In this document: positions 44,294 through 53,876 of the stretch, one piece after another
How positions within the stretch are numbered: position 1 is the stretch's first letter
How the letters are laid out: each line of letters opens with the position of its first letter
Assembly (NCBI GenBank): GCA_030429175.1
Contig: JAUIDD010000003.1
Span: 62,001-126,000 of the forward strand
Direction of reading: 5' to 3'
Origin: Gammaproteobacteria bacterium
GTDB lineage: Bacteria > Pseudomonadota > Gammaproteobacteria > Coxiellales > Coxiellaceae
DNA length: 64,000 nt
Made by a program: the position numbers and the translations under genes
Notes under the pieces: generated by a model
The model's database searches: none
Told to the model about the DNA's origin: nothing
The model's input: the letters and a program-made list of their open reading frames with translations, nothing else

Positions 44294-45208
44294 TTACCAC
44301 TTATCTAGGCTCAGCAAATCACTAACATTGGAAATACCACCGTCTGGTAACGCAGCTAATTGACTCTCTATACAAGAATCGTAAGGAACAGCAGGCTTGG
44401 CCTGAAATAATGAGCAAGCAACGCCGTCTGATAATACAGGTGCTTTACTCAGAGCTGAAGGATTAGGATCACCGGCACAATAATCAATACTGGAACTCAT
44501 ATCATTTTCAAGAGGATGACTACCCTGACCCAAAAAATAACTACCATCGAAATCTTTGCCATCTGGTAATGCAGGTAGTTTACTCATATCAAAAAGATCA
44601 GCACAAAGATCACCACAAAGATCACCACTAGGACTTCCGAGCAACGAGAAATTACTAGCAGGATTATCAATACTGGAACTCATATCATTTTCACGGCGCT
44701 TGCGATAAGCTTCAATTTTTTTATTTAAATTTTGTATTTTTGTTATAAAATACTTACAGTTACCATGAATTTCGCTAAGACAGTTAACAGTTTTCTCATT
44801 AAATTTTTGTAACATATTTAATTCTACTTCAGAATGTGACTCACTCATTTGTTTCAAAACTCTTTTCGCAACTTGTGTGCCCTTCTCGAATAATTGCTTA
44901 AATTCACTTAGTGCCTCGTTCCATTGTTTAAGTTCCTTCTCATACAATTGCAATTGCCGATCTGAAACAGAAAGTGTATGAGATAAGGGAAGCATGGTAT
45001 CACATAGAGCTGCTGTATTTTCAATTCTACAACCACTCTGAGGCTGCCCAATTTCTCCACCTAACTCGCCCAAAGCGAACAAAGATGAACCCGCATGATT
45101 AGATGGAGTGGGTTGACGCTGAGCTCGAGGAACCGTGTTATAAGGTTTAGATGATTGTTTTACGTTATTAGCTGTTGTATTCAGCAGATGTTTCTGTGCC
45201 GGCATTAA
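44294..45208 (-). CDS. Coiled-coil orphan protein, effector candidate
   Basis: About 304 residues starting MPAQKHLLN (GGGGA about 9 nt upstream); an ATG four codons earlier is the alternative. A coiled coil (about 95-170, LQLYEKELKQWNEALSEFKQLF onwards) is followed by a C-terminal half made of two diverged copies of a NDMSSSID...LPALPDG block with an unusual DLCGDLCADLF stretch. No signal peptide. I recognise no family. Its promoter has the same direct repeat as the 192- and 194-residue orphans, so it may belong to the same regulon. Confidence 0.65.
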   Translation of the reverse strand, partial: LMPAQKHLLNTTANNVKQSSKPYNTVPRAQRQPTPSNHAGSSLFALGELGGEIGQPQSGCRIENTAALCDTMLPLSHTLSVSDRQLQLYEKELKQWNEALSEFKQLFEKGTQVAKRVLKQMSESHSEVELNMLQKFNEKTVNCLSEIHGNCKYFITKIQNLNKKIEAYRKRRENDMSSSIDNPASNFSLLGSPSGDLCGDLCADLFDMSKLPALPDGKDFDGSYFLGQGSHPLENDMSSSIDYCAGDPNPSALSKAPVLSDGVACSLFQAKPAVPYDSCIESQLAALPDGGISNVSDLLSLDKW

Positions 45209-45242
45209 TACTATCCCCATATTTATACATAATTAATGATTG

Positions 45243-45275
45243 ATTATACTTAATCTAACTTAAATTAATCTTAAT
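45243..45275 (-). promoter_or_regulatory. PmrA-box-like direct repeat with consensus -10
   Basis: Minus strand ATTAAGATT-AA-TTTAAGTTA (45256-45275), then a 7-nt gap and a perfect TATAAT (45243-45248). Half-site and -10 spacing match the element at 27383-27415. Confidence 0.55.
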
Positions 45276-45408
45276 TTTGTACGCCTTTTTAATCTTTGTT
45301 GCCTATATCAATGAGTTAGGTCCATCATTATGAAGTGGTACTGAAATAATTGCATTTTGTAATAGGAGAATCGAATTATAAATAGACCCAAATTTCAACC
45401 AGATCCAT

Positions 45409-46917
45409 TCAAACTTGCGTCACTTGGTTTGGCAATAGCGCTGTTCTTTCTTCGATAACTTTTTCCTTCATTTCCAATACCGTTTTGCCAGTAGTTCTAC
45501 GCAAGTTGCGTCTGCGTTGTTGTAACACCTCACTTGGAATATGTAGATGCTGTAACTGATAGATATGGGTTGAAAATAAATTAAGTTCCATTTTTAATTT
45601 TTGGTCAAAATTACGCACCGTTTCAGTCATTGGCTTACAGGTTTTGAGTACATTCACAAGTGCTTCATCGATTTGCGCGAGTGCATTAAAATCATAAGTT
45701 TTCCAAAGCACATGATTCAACTTACCAACAAGTGTCGTCGTAATAACGACTGCGGTAGCAGCAATTGCCCAATCAGTCTGTTCTAATGGCCGATAAAGCC
45801 TAACGATACTTAACACTGCATTGGTACTCATCAAACCCTGTGCAAGGCACCAGGCGCTTAATGATAAAATATAACGCCAACGCTTGCGCTGACTTTCTCG
45901 TGATAACCATCTTAAGCGTTCCTCTAAGCGATCTGCTTCAAGCATTGCATGAGAAGCTGTCGCAGAAATTAATGTCGCCTGTTTGCATTTTTTTAAAATG
46001 TCATAGGCTATATAAAAAAAATGCGTAAATTCACTTTGTAAACTTCTATCGCCATCTCTTAATTTTTTGAGCAGTACTTCAAAACGCTGGCGTGGGGATG
46101 TAAAGCAGTTTAAATATGCTTTATCTGACAATGTGTCTTTAATCGTTTCAATGACATTATAAGCTTCAGCAGGCCTTAATGCCGCTAATAATGCTGCATG
46201 TATGCGCATTAACGTTTTTTGCGCTTCTTCAACACAAAAAGCCATATTTAAAATTGCAGTTGGCCCGCGATCAAGCAAATAATTTAAAATACGCGTTAAA
46301 TAAAGTGAATATAGCATCACAATAACAAGTGAACTAACACCCAAACCAATTTCAGTTGATCCCAGCTCTGCATTTTCATGAAAAGTTGTCATTACAAATG
46401 ATATGACACCTAACATCATTGACAATGACAAGCGTAAAAATGACAACCAAAATCCCAAATTAAAAGCAAGTGGCACCTGCCTTGTATCAAGCGCTAAACG
46501 TATATTAGCTAGCGTTACTCTTAATGCTTGTGTATCTTGAATAACTACTGACATATCGCTGCTCGTCAACTGCTGTAACACATGTGCTTTAACTAATAAT
46601 TTATTTGCATGCCTACACATCACCCTAACAGAGTTATTAGTTGCAAATTTATGATTTGCAACTGCATTTTCAGGTGCACCATGGCGTGACGTATTATAAA
46701 TACAGCCTAACCATACAATAGTTAACCCTGAGGCAAGCAACATATCAGCCCAAGTAAACGTATCGAGTGTTTTATCTTCGTCATGATAGTGGGTAAACTC
46801 TTCATCCGACATTGCAAACAAATGATAAAAAGTCGCGCCGATAGATACTGCAGTAAAAGCAATTTGTGACAAGGGCCAGTACTGAGAAATTCTAATCATC
46901 CATTTTTTTCGACTCAT
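45409..46917 (-). CDS. Multi-pass membrane protein of unknown function
   Basis: About 502 residues from MSRKKWMIRIS (GGAGCTTAGGG upstream; an ATG at 46956 is less likely). Hydrophobic segments lie near 10-30, 50-68, 160-185, 200-222, 360-380 and 390-412. They surround a large soluble helical domain (about 225-350) with a basic run LEERLRWLSRESQRKRWRY. The C terminus is polar (LLPNQVTQV). No transporter motif is seen. It could be an inner-membrane protein or a host-membrane-targeted effector. No homolog recognised. Confidence 0.7.
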   Translation of the reverse strand: MSRKKWMIRISQYWPLSQIAFTAVSIGATFYHLFAMSDEEFTHYHDEDKTLDTFTWADMLLASGLTIVWLGCIYNTSRHGAPENAVANHKFATNNSVRVMCRHANKLLVKAHVLQQLTSSDMSVVIQDTQALRVTLANIRLALDTRQVPLAFNLGFWLSFLRLSLSMMLGVISFVMTTFHENAELGSTEIGLGVSSLVIVMLYSLYLTRILNYLLDRGPTAILNMAFCVEEAQKTLMRIHAALLAALRPAEAYNVIETIKDTLSDKAYLNCFTSPRQRFEVLLKKLRDGDRSLQSEFTHFFYIAYDILKKCKQATLISATASHAMLEADRLEERLRWLSRESQRKRWRYILSLSAWCLAQGLMSTNAVLSIVRLYRPLEQTDWAIAATAVVITTTLVGKLNHVLWKTYDFNALAQIDEALVNVLKTCKPMTETVRNFDQKLKMELNLFSTHIYQLQHLHIPSEVLQQRRRNLRRTTGKTVLEMKEKVIEERTALLPNQVTQV

Positions 46918-47041
46918 CACCCTAAGCTCCGAATATATTTTTAGACCTTCACCCATTCTACAGAAAAAAGAACTTAACTGCAGTTACGATTTTGAATACA
47001 AGCTGCTACAATAGCGCCTCTGCAAAAAGTGGAGGCGTGAT

Positions 47042-47599
47042 ATGGATCACAAAGCACAAATCAGAACAGCCGTTAAAACACTACGTAATGGCGGTCTTAT
47101 TGCTTACCCAACAGAAGCTGTCTATGGTTTTGGTTGCGATCCTTTTAATTCTACTGCCGTTTATCGCTTACTAGGACTGAAGCGACGCCAACCAGTGAAA
47201 GGTTTTATCTTAGTGGCAAGTGAATGGTCACAAATAGAACACCTCACCAAACCATTGCCACCCCAAGTATTGGCACATGTTCAATCCACTTGGCCTGGCC
47301 CCATCACCTGGTTATTCCCAGTTAGCGATTTAGTACCCACCTGGATTAAAGGTCATTTCAGCAAGATAGCACTGCGCATCAGCGCCCACCCTATCGTCAG
47401 AGAATTATGCGATCACTTCTGCGGACCCATCGTCTCATCTAGCGCCAACCTCGAAGGCGACCCACCCAAACGCGATTATCGCAGCACTACTATCGCCTTT
47501 AAAAACAGCATTGATTTTATCGTCCAAGGTAATGTTAGCGGCGCACAACGCCCCACCATGATTCGCGATGCGATGACAGATGAGTTAATCAGAGAGTAA
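47042..47599 (+). CDS. tsaC: tRNA threonylcarbamoyladenylate synthase
   Basis: 185 residues of the YrdC/Sua5 family, short bacterial form. LRNGGLIAYPTEAVYGFGCDP, KRRQPVKGFILVASE and PIVSSSANLEGDPP are typical. It makes threonylcarbamoyl-AMP for t6A modification of tRNA. The next gene starts 1 nt after its stop. Confidence 0.94.
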   Translation: MDHKAQIRTAVKTLRNGGLIAYPTEAVYGFGCDPFNSTAVYRLLGLKRRQPVKGFILVASEWSQIEHLTKPLPPQVLAHVQSTWPGPITWLFPVSDLVPTWIKGHFSKIALRISAHPIVRELCDHFCGPIVSSSANLEGDPPKRDYRSTTIAFKNSIDFIVQGNVSGAQRPTMIRDAMTDELIRE

Positions 47600-47600
47600 T

Positions 47601-48656
47601 ATGCAAAAAACACAAACCCCACTATTCTTAAGAAACCTGTGGTATGTTGCAACATTAAGTCGTGATGTGAAGCGCAATAAAACTATTCCCAAGCAAATTC
47701 TAGGCGAAACTGTATTACTCGGACGTGATGATCAAGGTCAGGTATTTGCAATGCAAAACATTTGCCCACACCGCGGTGTACCACTTACTGATGGTACATT
47801 TGATGGTTGTGAGATTAAATGTTGTTATCACGGTTGGCGCTTTAACACTAAAGGCAGATGCACTGATATCCCATCGTTGACACCTAATCAACGTATTGAT
47901 ATCTCACGTATTCACGTACCGACTTATCCAATTAAAGAGCGCAATGGTTTGATTTGGATTTTTATGTCGGATCAAACGCTGCTTTGCAATCCTGAAACGG
48001 TTGCACTACCCATTGATGGCTTTCTCGACCAACAACAACCACAGCTGCAAGTAAAACGTTTATTCCCGTGTAATATCGACCATGCCAGCATTGGTTTAAT
48101 GGACCCAGCACATGGGCCATTTGTGCATCGCTCTTGGTGGTGGCGTACGGCTAAAACCATTCACGAAAAACATAAACACTTCGCACCATTTCGTCATGGC
48201 TTTCAAATGATACAGCATGCACCATCTAAAAATTCTAAAGCCTATAAAATTTTAGGCGGTGGCGATAAAACAACCGAGATTACTTTTCAATTGCCAGGCA
48301 TCCGTATCGAGAAAATTCAAATTGGCGACAAGACTATTTTTAACGTGACAACACTGACACCAATAGACAAGCACAATACTGAAATTCGTAATCTATTCTA
48401 TACTTCTTTTAGCTGGTTTAAACTCATCACACCTGTACTACGCATCTTTGCTTATAATTTTCTTGACCAAGATCTACGTATCATCCAGAAACAAAAAATT
48501 GGCCTTCAATACAACCCCAAACTGATGCTAATCAACGATGCTGATGTGCAAGCGAAATGGTATTTTCGTGTTAAATACGAATATCATCTCGCACAGCAAG
48601 AAAAACGTGACTTTACGAACCCTGTTGAAGAAACAACGTTGAGTTGGTGTAGCTAA
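47601..48656 (+). CDS. Rieske non-heme iron oxygenase
   Basis: 351 residues. The Rieske site CPHRGVPLTDGTF...CCYHGWRFN gives the two Cys and two His ligands. The catalytic domain has NIDHASIGLMDPAHGPFVHRSWWW, suiting the mononuclear iron histidines. Relatives include pheophorbide a oxygenase and vanillate demethylase types; the substrate cannot be read. No ferredoxin or reductase gene is adjacent, so reductase partners must be elsewhere. The position immediately after tsaC suggests co-transcription. Confidence 0.85.
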   Translation: MQKTQTPLFLRNLWYVATLSRDVKRNKTIPKQILGETVLLGRDDQGQVFAMQNICPHRGVPLTDGTFDGCEIKCCYHGWRFNTKGRCTDIPSLTPNQRIDISRIHVPTYPIKERNGLIWIFMSDQTLLCNPETVALPIDGFLDQQQPQLQVKRLFPCNIDHASIGLMDPAHGPFVHRSWWWRTAKTIHEKHKHFAPFRHGFQMIQHAPSKNSKAYKILGGGDKTTEITFQLPGIRIEKIQIGDKTIFNVTTLTPIDKHNTEIRNLFYTSFSWFKLITPVLRIFAYNFLDQDLRIIQKQKIGLQYNPKLMLINDADVQAKWYFRVKYEYHLAQQEKRDFTNPVEETTLSWCS

Positions 48657-48679
48657 CCTCTTAAATTAACTTTAAGAGG
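48657..48679. terminator. Bidirectional hairpin between convergent genes
   Basis: CCTCTTAAA (48657-48665) and TTTAAGAGG (48671-48679) form a 9-bp stem with a 5-nt loop, right after the oxygenase stop and 15 nt before the stop of the convergent repeat protein. It works in either direction if at all; the T-runs are short. Confidence 0.55.
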
Positions 48680-48693
48680 CTGCCAAGTTATAC

Positions 48694-51600
48694 TTAAAAT
48701 GTAACTGCAGGTTTATCCTTACCAACATCATTGGTAGGCACAGTCGAGGCTGTTACACCAAACGTACCATATGCATTGTTACCAGGCGATGATGACACAG
48801 GTTTTTGTTGGCTGCTGCGCCATAATTCTTGTGATTTCTTGAGATTCTCTGGACTAGAAAACGGGGCACCAGCAGATACAAGCTCGCGACCTTGTAGTGG
48901 TGGCGCATTAGATTTAGGTAATGCAATTATATCTTCATAGCCTGAATACCATACACCACTCGCCTGTAAATCTGTGAAATCATTTTTAATAAATTGCACA
49001 AATCCCACATGCGCTTGATCATCAACACTGTAGCGCATTTTAAAACTACGATGTGCATTTCTAAACGGCAGCGTAAATCCTTTATAAAAACCATAAAATA
49101 GCCCATAAACTGCTCCTGGAAGGCCTGAGTTTTTAAAGCCAGAAACGACACCTATAATTGGATAAGCAATAACTAAACCCATTTCTGATACACAACCTGC
49201 CAAAAACCCTGATGAGCCAGAAAAAGCAACATCAGTATACTCGCGGGCCTGCTTAAAATCTGAGACAACTCGACTCAGCGCTTCACCTGCCGTTCTATAG
49301 CCAGCAACATAATTAAGCACTTTAACTGCAACATGCTGTTGCCGCCAAGGTTTAGCACCAAATACCGGTGCACAATTAACCATATTAAACGTCGCCTTAA
49401 CCGTTGCCTGACCTGCCACTCTTTGTGAGATAGGCCCATACAGTGAACCAATTTCAGAACGTCCACGCAGTATGTCGCGACATAACACATACATACCACC
49501 AAAATCTAATCGGCCCGCAACAACACTATAAGCTGGAACAAAGCGAGAACCTAACTCTGAATTGCCCGCAATTTTGTTATAGGTTGACTTGAAAACACCA
49601 CCAACTTTATGCTGGCCACCAACACGCGTGTATACTGGCATATAAACACTACCTAAATTGTGAGTACCAGCTACTGTGTTATGACCTTTCTGATAAACAG
49701 TGCCGACAGCGGCATTACGACTAATACGCTGATACGCTGGCAAATAAACACTACCAACAGTATGTTTGCCACCAACTGCTTGGTAGGTCTTCTTATACAA
49801 TGCGCCAACTTTTGCAGCATTACCGCCGACACTATTATAGGCAGGTTTAAATACATGACCCAACTTGGTACCACCAACTGCTTTATTACAAGGCTTATAC
49901 ACAACACCAATGTCCGCATTACCGGTCATTGCACTATAGGCTGGTGCAAATACGCTGCCTACTTTTCTATCTCCAGCAGTGGATTGATAGCTACCTTTGA
50001 AAACGCTACCAACAGGTTTATCACCACCCATACCTTTATAAATACCTTTGAAAGTGCTGACATTTTCAGCTGTACCACCAACCGTTTCAGATGAACGACC
50101 AAATACACTACCCACAGCTACATTACCATTCATAGCATTATAAACGGGACTAAATACGCTACCAATCTTTGTAGTACCGCCCAATTCTTTATACATAATT
50201 TCATACAAGCTACTCTGACTTCTATCATAAGTCGTCATGCTATTGTATACAGGTTTAAAAATGCTACCTGCATTTGTTGTGCCACCAACTGTTTCATACG
50301 TACCTGCATACAAACTACCAATATTGCTTTCACCACTTATACCTTGATATACCGGCGTAAAAACACTTCCCACATCTGTCGCACCACCAACTGCATTAAA
50401 CATGCCTTTGAATATATCACCAATCTTAACATTGCCATTCATGCCACTGTATACATAAGGCAAACAATCACCTACCGCTGTATCTCCACCCACAGCACTG
50501 TCCACGGCACTAAATCCTTCGCCCCAGTGTCCATCACCACCAACCATTTTAAACACATATTTAAAGGGTGTGCCAAAATCAGCATCTCCCGCCACTACAT
50601 GATAAACTGGGCTAAAGGCAGAACCAAGATGAGTATCACCACCAACTAATTCAACAGTAGATCCAAACACACTACCCACAGCAGTATCACCGCCGACACC
50701 TAAAGATACGGCACTATAAGTGCTTTGTAGTCCCGATAAACCGCCACCAAACAAACCAACAACAACACCACAAAAAGCTCCGGCGACAACACCACAGCTT
50801 TTTCTAAAAAGATTAAAGCCTTCATGACCAGCGCCGACCACAAAACCCAAAGCTTTACGTATGATATTAAGACCTTCTGCACTTACACCTGCAATAACAC
50901 CAACACCCTTGCGTACCGCATTAAAAAGTTCTGTACTAACACCGGCAAAAATACCAAAACCTTTGCGTAGGCCATGCAATATCTCTGCTGTACCACCTGC
51001 AGCAAAACCTAAACCTTTTCTACCTAGATTAAATACTTCTGCAACTAAACCAACTACACCACTAAAGCCCTTCCATAGAATATGTGCACCCTCAGCACCA
51101 ACGCCCACAAGCAAACCAAAACCTTTTCGACCGATATTTAAAACTTCAACACCGACAGCAATAGCACCACTCACACCTTTCCAAACAAGATTAAATACTT
51201 CTCGCCCAATACCAACGACAACACCAACAGCTTTTCTACCTACATTTAAGACTTCAAGCCCTGCTGCAACTACACCACTAACCCCTTTAAACACAAGAAA
51301 CATGCCTTGAAGCAAAACACCAAAAAAGACAGCAAAACCTTTAATACATATATTTCCAATCTCAGCAGCGATAGCAGTAATACCACTAACGAGTTTCCAT
51401 AAAACATTTGCACCTTCGGCAGCTACACCGGCAAACAAACCAAAAACTTTTCGCCCCAAATTCAATAGCACTGCAACTGAAGCAACAATAACACTAAACC
51501 CTTTCCATAAGATATTTGAAAGCTCATCATAAGCCCCAACAACAACACCAGCACCTTTACTCAGAATATTAAGTAGTTCTAGCGTAATTGCAGCTACGCC

Positions 51601-52395
51601 GCTCATACCTTTCCAAACAATATGAAACCCTTCTGCAACCACACCAACAAAAATACCCAAACCACCTCTGATAAAGTTTAATGCCTCAGCGCCAACACCT
51701 ACAAGCGCACTAACCCCTTTCCATAAAATATTCAGCCCTTCAAAACCAAGTCCTGCAACAACACCAATACTTTTACGACCAAAATTTGTTGCCTCAACAC
51801 CAACAGCAATAACACTACTCACACCTTTCCAAAGCAAATGAAAGCCTTCACCAACAATACCTACACCAATGCCTGCACCCTTACGTAAAAAGTTAAATGC
51901 TTCGGCAAAAACACCTGCAACAATACCCACACCTTTACGAGCGAAATTTAAAACTTCAACACTCGCTGCAAAACTAACTGCAAAACCTTTGCGTACCAGA
52001 TTCAAACCTTCTGCACCCACACCAATCAATACGGCGAAACCTTTGCGTAACGTATTTAAAAACTCAGCGCCCCCACCGATTGCAATCGCAGATCCTCTAC
52101 GCGCAATATTTAAAATTTCAGCACTCGCACCAGACACAACACCCAAACTTTTTTGCATGAACTTTAATGCACCTGCACCAAGGCCCAAACCAAAACCCAA
52201 ACCATTTCTACCTGCATTCAACAATCCAGCGATAATGTACGTAACAGCGCCAGCGCCACCTCTGACAGTAGTCGATAGACCTGCCGCCACAACCGCAAAT
52301 GTGTTACTCAGTATATTGGGAATAAGGCTTAGATTTCTTACAGATTCGTTTTTTGGGGAAGGTTTATCTACCATATGATTTTCTTCACTCACCAT
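48694..52395 (-). CDS. Giant two-part tandem-repeat protein of unknown function
   Basis: 1233 residues. From about residue 45 to 548 it is about 28 units of exactly 18 residues with no indel, roughly (R/W)-K-G-x-x-G-V-V-x-G-V-x-x-E-x-x-N-x. From residue 567 to 1009 it switches to about 26 units of 17 residues, roughly V-G-G-x-x-x-V-G-S-V-F-x-P-V-Y-x-x, with three one-residue slips. The last 220 residues are unique, with two hydrophobic stretches (GFLAGCVSEMGLVIAYPIIGVVSGF; LPGAVYGLFYGFYKGFTLPF) and a polar tail. No signal peptide. The start could instead be the ATG at 52374. I know no family like this. Membrane-inserted, lipid-binding and fibre-forming roles are all possible. Confidence 0.85.
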   Translation of the reverse strand: MVSEENHMVDKPSPKNESVRNLSLIPNILSNTFAVVAAGLSTTVRGGAGAVTYIIAGLLNAGRNGLGFGLGLGAGALKFMQKSLGVVSGASAEILNIARRGSAIAIGGGAEFLNTLRKGFAVLIGVGAEGLNLVRKGFAVSFAASVEVLNFARKGVGIVAGVFAEAFNFLRKGAGIGVGIVGEGFHLLWKGVSSVIAVGVEATNFGRKSIGVVAGLGFEGLNILWKGVSALVGVGAEALNFIRGGLGIFVGVVAEGFHIVWKGMSGVAAITLELLNILSKGAGVVVGAYDELSNILWKGFSVIVASVAVLLNLGRKVFGLFAGVAAEGANVLWKLVSGITAIAAEIGNICIKGFAVFFGVLLQGMFLVFKGVSGVVAAGLEVLNVGRKAVGVVVGIGREVFNLVWKGVSGAIAVGVEVLNIGRKGFGLLVGVGAEGAHILWKGFSGVVGLVAEVFNLGRKGLGFAAGGTAEILHGLRKGFGIFAGVSTELFNAVRKGVGVIAGVSAEGLNIIRKALGFVVGAGHEGFNLFRKSCGVVAGAFCGVVVGLFGGGLSGLQSTYSAVSLGVGGDTAVGSVFGSTVELVGGDTHLGSAFSPVYHVVAGDADFGTPFKYVFKMVGGDGHWGEGFSAVDSAVGGDTAVGDCLPYVYSGMNGNVKIGDIFKGMFNAVGGATDVGSVFTPVYQGISGESNIGSLYAGTYETVGGTTNAGSIFKPVYNSMTTYDRSQSSLYEIMYKELGGTTKIGSVFSPVYNAMNGNVAVGSVFGRSSETVGGTAENVSTFKGIYKGMGGDKPVGSVFKGSYQSTAGDRKVGSVFAPAYSAMTGNADIGVVYKPCNKAVGGTKLGHVFKPAYNSVGGNAAKVGALYKKTYQAVGGKHTVGSVYLPAYQRISRNAAVGTVYQKGHNTVAGTHNLGSVYMPVYTRVGGQHKVGGVFKSTYNKIAGNSELGSRFVPAYSVVAGRLDFGGMYVLCRDILRGRSEIGSLYGPISQRVAGQATVKATFNMVNCAPVFGAKPWRQQHVAVKVLNYVAGYRTAGEALSRVVSDFKQAREYTDVAFSGSSGFLAGCVSEMGLVIAYPIIGVVSGFKNSGLPGAVYGLFYGFYKGFTLPFRNAHRSFKMRYSVDDQAHVGFVQFIKNDFTDLQASGVWYSGYEDIIALPKSNAPPLQGRELVSAGAPFSSPENLKKSQELWRSSQQKPVSSSPGNNAYGTFGVTASTVPTNDVGKDKPAVTF
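49369..50697 (-). repeat. About 26 tandem 51-bp coding repeats
   Basis: DNA of the 17-residue repeats. Copies are diverged at the nucleotide level but hold register, with phases at residues 567, 584, 601, 618, 635 and so on; slips occur near residues 738, 856 and 874. Confidence 0.8.
50752..52263 (-). repeat. About 28 tandem 54-bp coding repeats
   Basis: DNA of the 18-residue repeats. The R/W-K-G triplet occurs at residues 45, 63, 81, 99, 117, 135 and every 18 thereafter up to 531. Over about residues 189-441 units starting with W mostly alternate with others, giving a 36-residue (108-bp) super-repeat. Confidence 0.82.
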
Positions 52396-52608
52396 TTCAA
52401 ATATTTTTCATAGTTGGGGCATATTAAACCGTAATCAGGGCAAAAAAGATACTAAATTTACGAAACTCACTTTTTCAACAAGATCAATAATCATATAAAT
52501 GTTATTCTATTCCGTACTGAATATAGTGTCTGTCGCCCTCCAAATTAAGTTAGAAGTATGCTTGATGCGGCACCTACTTTCGTAGGAATGTTGCTCACCC
52601 CCCCAGGG
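52396..52608. other. Intergenic region between repeat-protein gene and kinase gene
   Basis: Holds the promoter of the repeat-protein gene and the 3' end of the two-component operon. A small stem CCTAC-TTTC-GTAGG occurs at about 52573-52586 and a C7 run just before the kinase stop. I see no gene. Confidence 0.3.
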
Positions 52609-53874
52609 TTAGTGAAAGTCGATTTGGACGCGTAGGCCGCAGGGTTTGAGATTGTGCAAAACTATTTTAGCCCCATGTGCTTGCAAGATATCTCGCGTTA
52701 CCGCTAATCCCAAACCCACACCGCCAGTATTGCGTGAACGTGAACTTTCTGCACGATAAAATGGCGCAAATACGCGTTCGATTTCTGACTCGTGAATGCC
52801 GGGCCCCTTGTCTTCAACTAACACCAAGAAACCCTTGTGTCGACGACTTAAAATTTTTATCACAACAGATTCCCCATAACGCACCCCATTATTAATAAGA
52901 TTAGTAAATGCACGTTTTAATGCGAGTGGACGACCTCTTACTGTCGCACGATGCAACTTAGTTTCTGTCATTACTGGCATACCCATGTCATGCATCTCAT
53001 CAGTAATTGTGTGCAACAGTGATACCAAATCAACATTGGTGACTTTTTCTTTGGTGTTATCTTCACGCGCAAACGCCAATGTTTCATTCACCATATTTTC
53101 CATTTCATCAAGATCACGGTTTAAGTTTTCTTGAATCGGTACATCATCGATCAGCTGACTACGCAATTTCATGCGAGTAATCGGTGTGCGCAAATCATGT
53201 GAAATGGCTGCTAGCATTTGGGTGCGATCGCGAATCAAATCTTGAATACGCTTTTGCATTTTATTCATCGCCTCAGCCGTTTCACGCACCACTACCGGGC
53301 CACGTATCACATCTAACGGTTTTGAATGCAAATCGATACCTAATTGTTCTGCTGCTAATTTAAATTGACGTAATGGTTGCGTAAAACGATTAATCGACCA
53401 TGCCGATACTAAAATACTACCCAACACCACCATTTCAACTAATAGCAACACTAGTTGATCAGATAAAATATGAAAATAAATTGTCGCATTTAAATTAAGC
53501 CACTGCTCTTTTTCCATTTGAATCGAAATCGAAAATGAATTGATATTGTTGCGCAGCGCTTTACTAATATCCCAAAAAGAAACCTGGGTAAAACGTAAGT
53601 TCCATTTAGGTTCACGTGATAAAGATACATGTAAATCAGGATCGGCCATCGCGGCAATCGCCTTTGCACGGTTAGCAACAGGTGTCGCTTCGACCAAGAA
53701 AATAGAATTAATGATTTTTTGGATAACGGCATCACGCTTAACCGTTTCACGTGCAACGCGATTATTATGCAGATAAGTAATCATCAAACCCAGATGAAAA
53801 ATCACCACGACTACCAAAATAGTTAACGCACGTTTACCACTCACTTCATGGGATAATTTCTGCCAAACGCTCAT
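52609..53874 (-). CDS. Two-component sensor histidine kinase (EnvZ-like)
   Basis: 421 residues. Membrane segments near 16-34 and 150-170 flank a periplasmic sensor. HAMP, then the phosphorylation motif MLAAISHDLRTPITRMKLRSQ with the H-box His. N-box TNLINNGVRYGE, then EDKGPGIHESEIERVFAPFYR and GGVGLGLAVTRDILQAHGAKI. It lies 2 nt behind the response-regulator gene, so they form one operon. The EnvZ likeness includes the short HAMP-DHp layout; the stimulus is unknown. Confidence 0.92.
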   Translation of the reverse strand: MSVWQKLSHEVSGKRALTILVVVVIFHLGLMITYLHNNRVARETVKRDAVIQKIINSIFLVEATPVANRAKAIAAMADPDLHVSLSREPKWNLRFTQVSFWDISKALRNNINSFSISIQMEKEQWLNLNATIYFHILSDQLVLLLVEMVVLGSILVSAWSINRFTQPLRQFKLAAEQLGIDLHSKPLDVIRGPVVVRETAEAMNKMQKRIQDLIRDRTQMLAAISHDLRTPITRMKLRSQLIDDVPIQENLNRDLDEMENMVNETLAFAREDNTKEKVTNVDLVSLLHTITDEMHDMGMPVMTETKLHRATVRGRPLALKRAFTNLINNGVRYGESVVIKILSRRHKGFLVLVEDKGPGIHESEIERVFAPFYRAESSRSRNTGGVGLGLAVTRDILQAHGAKIVLHNLKPCGLRVQIDFH

Positions 53875-53876
53875 TA

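Noticed and set aside
48694-52395. Regular 51/54-bp repeats as a CRISPR array
   Set aside because: There are no unique spacers; the whole length is one open frame with repeat-phase protein sequence.
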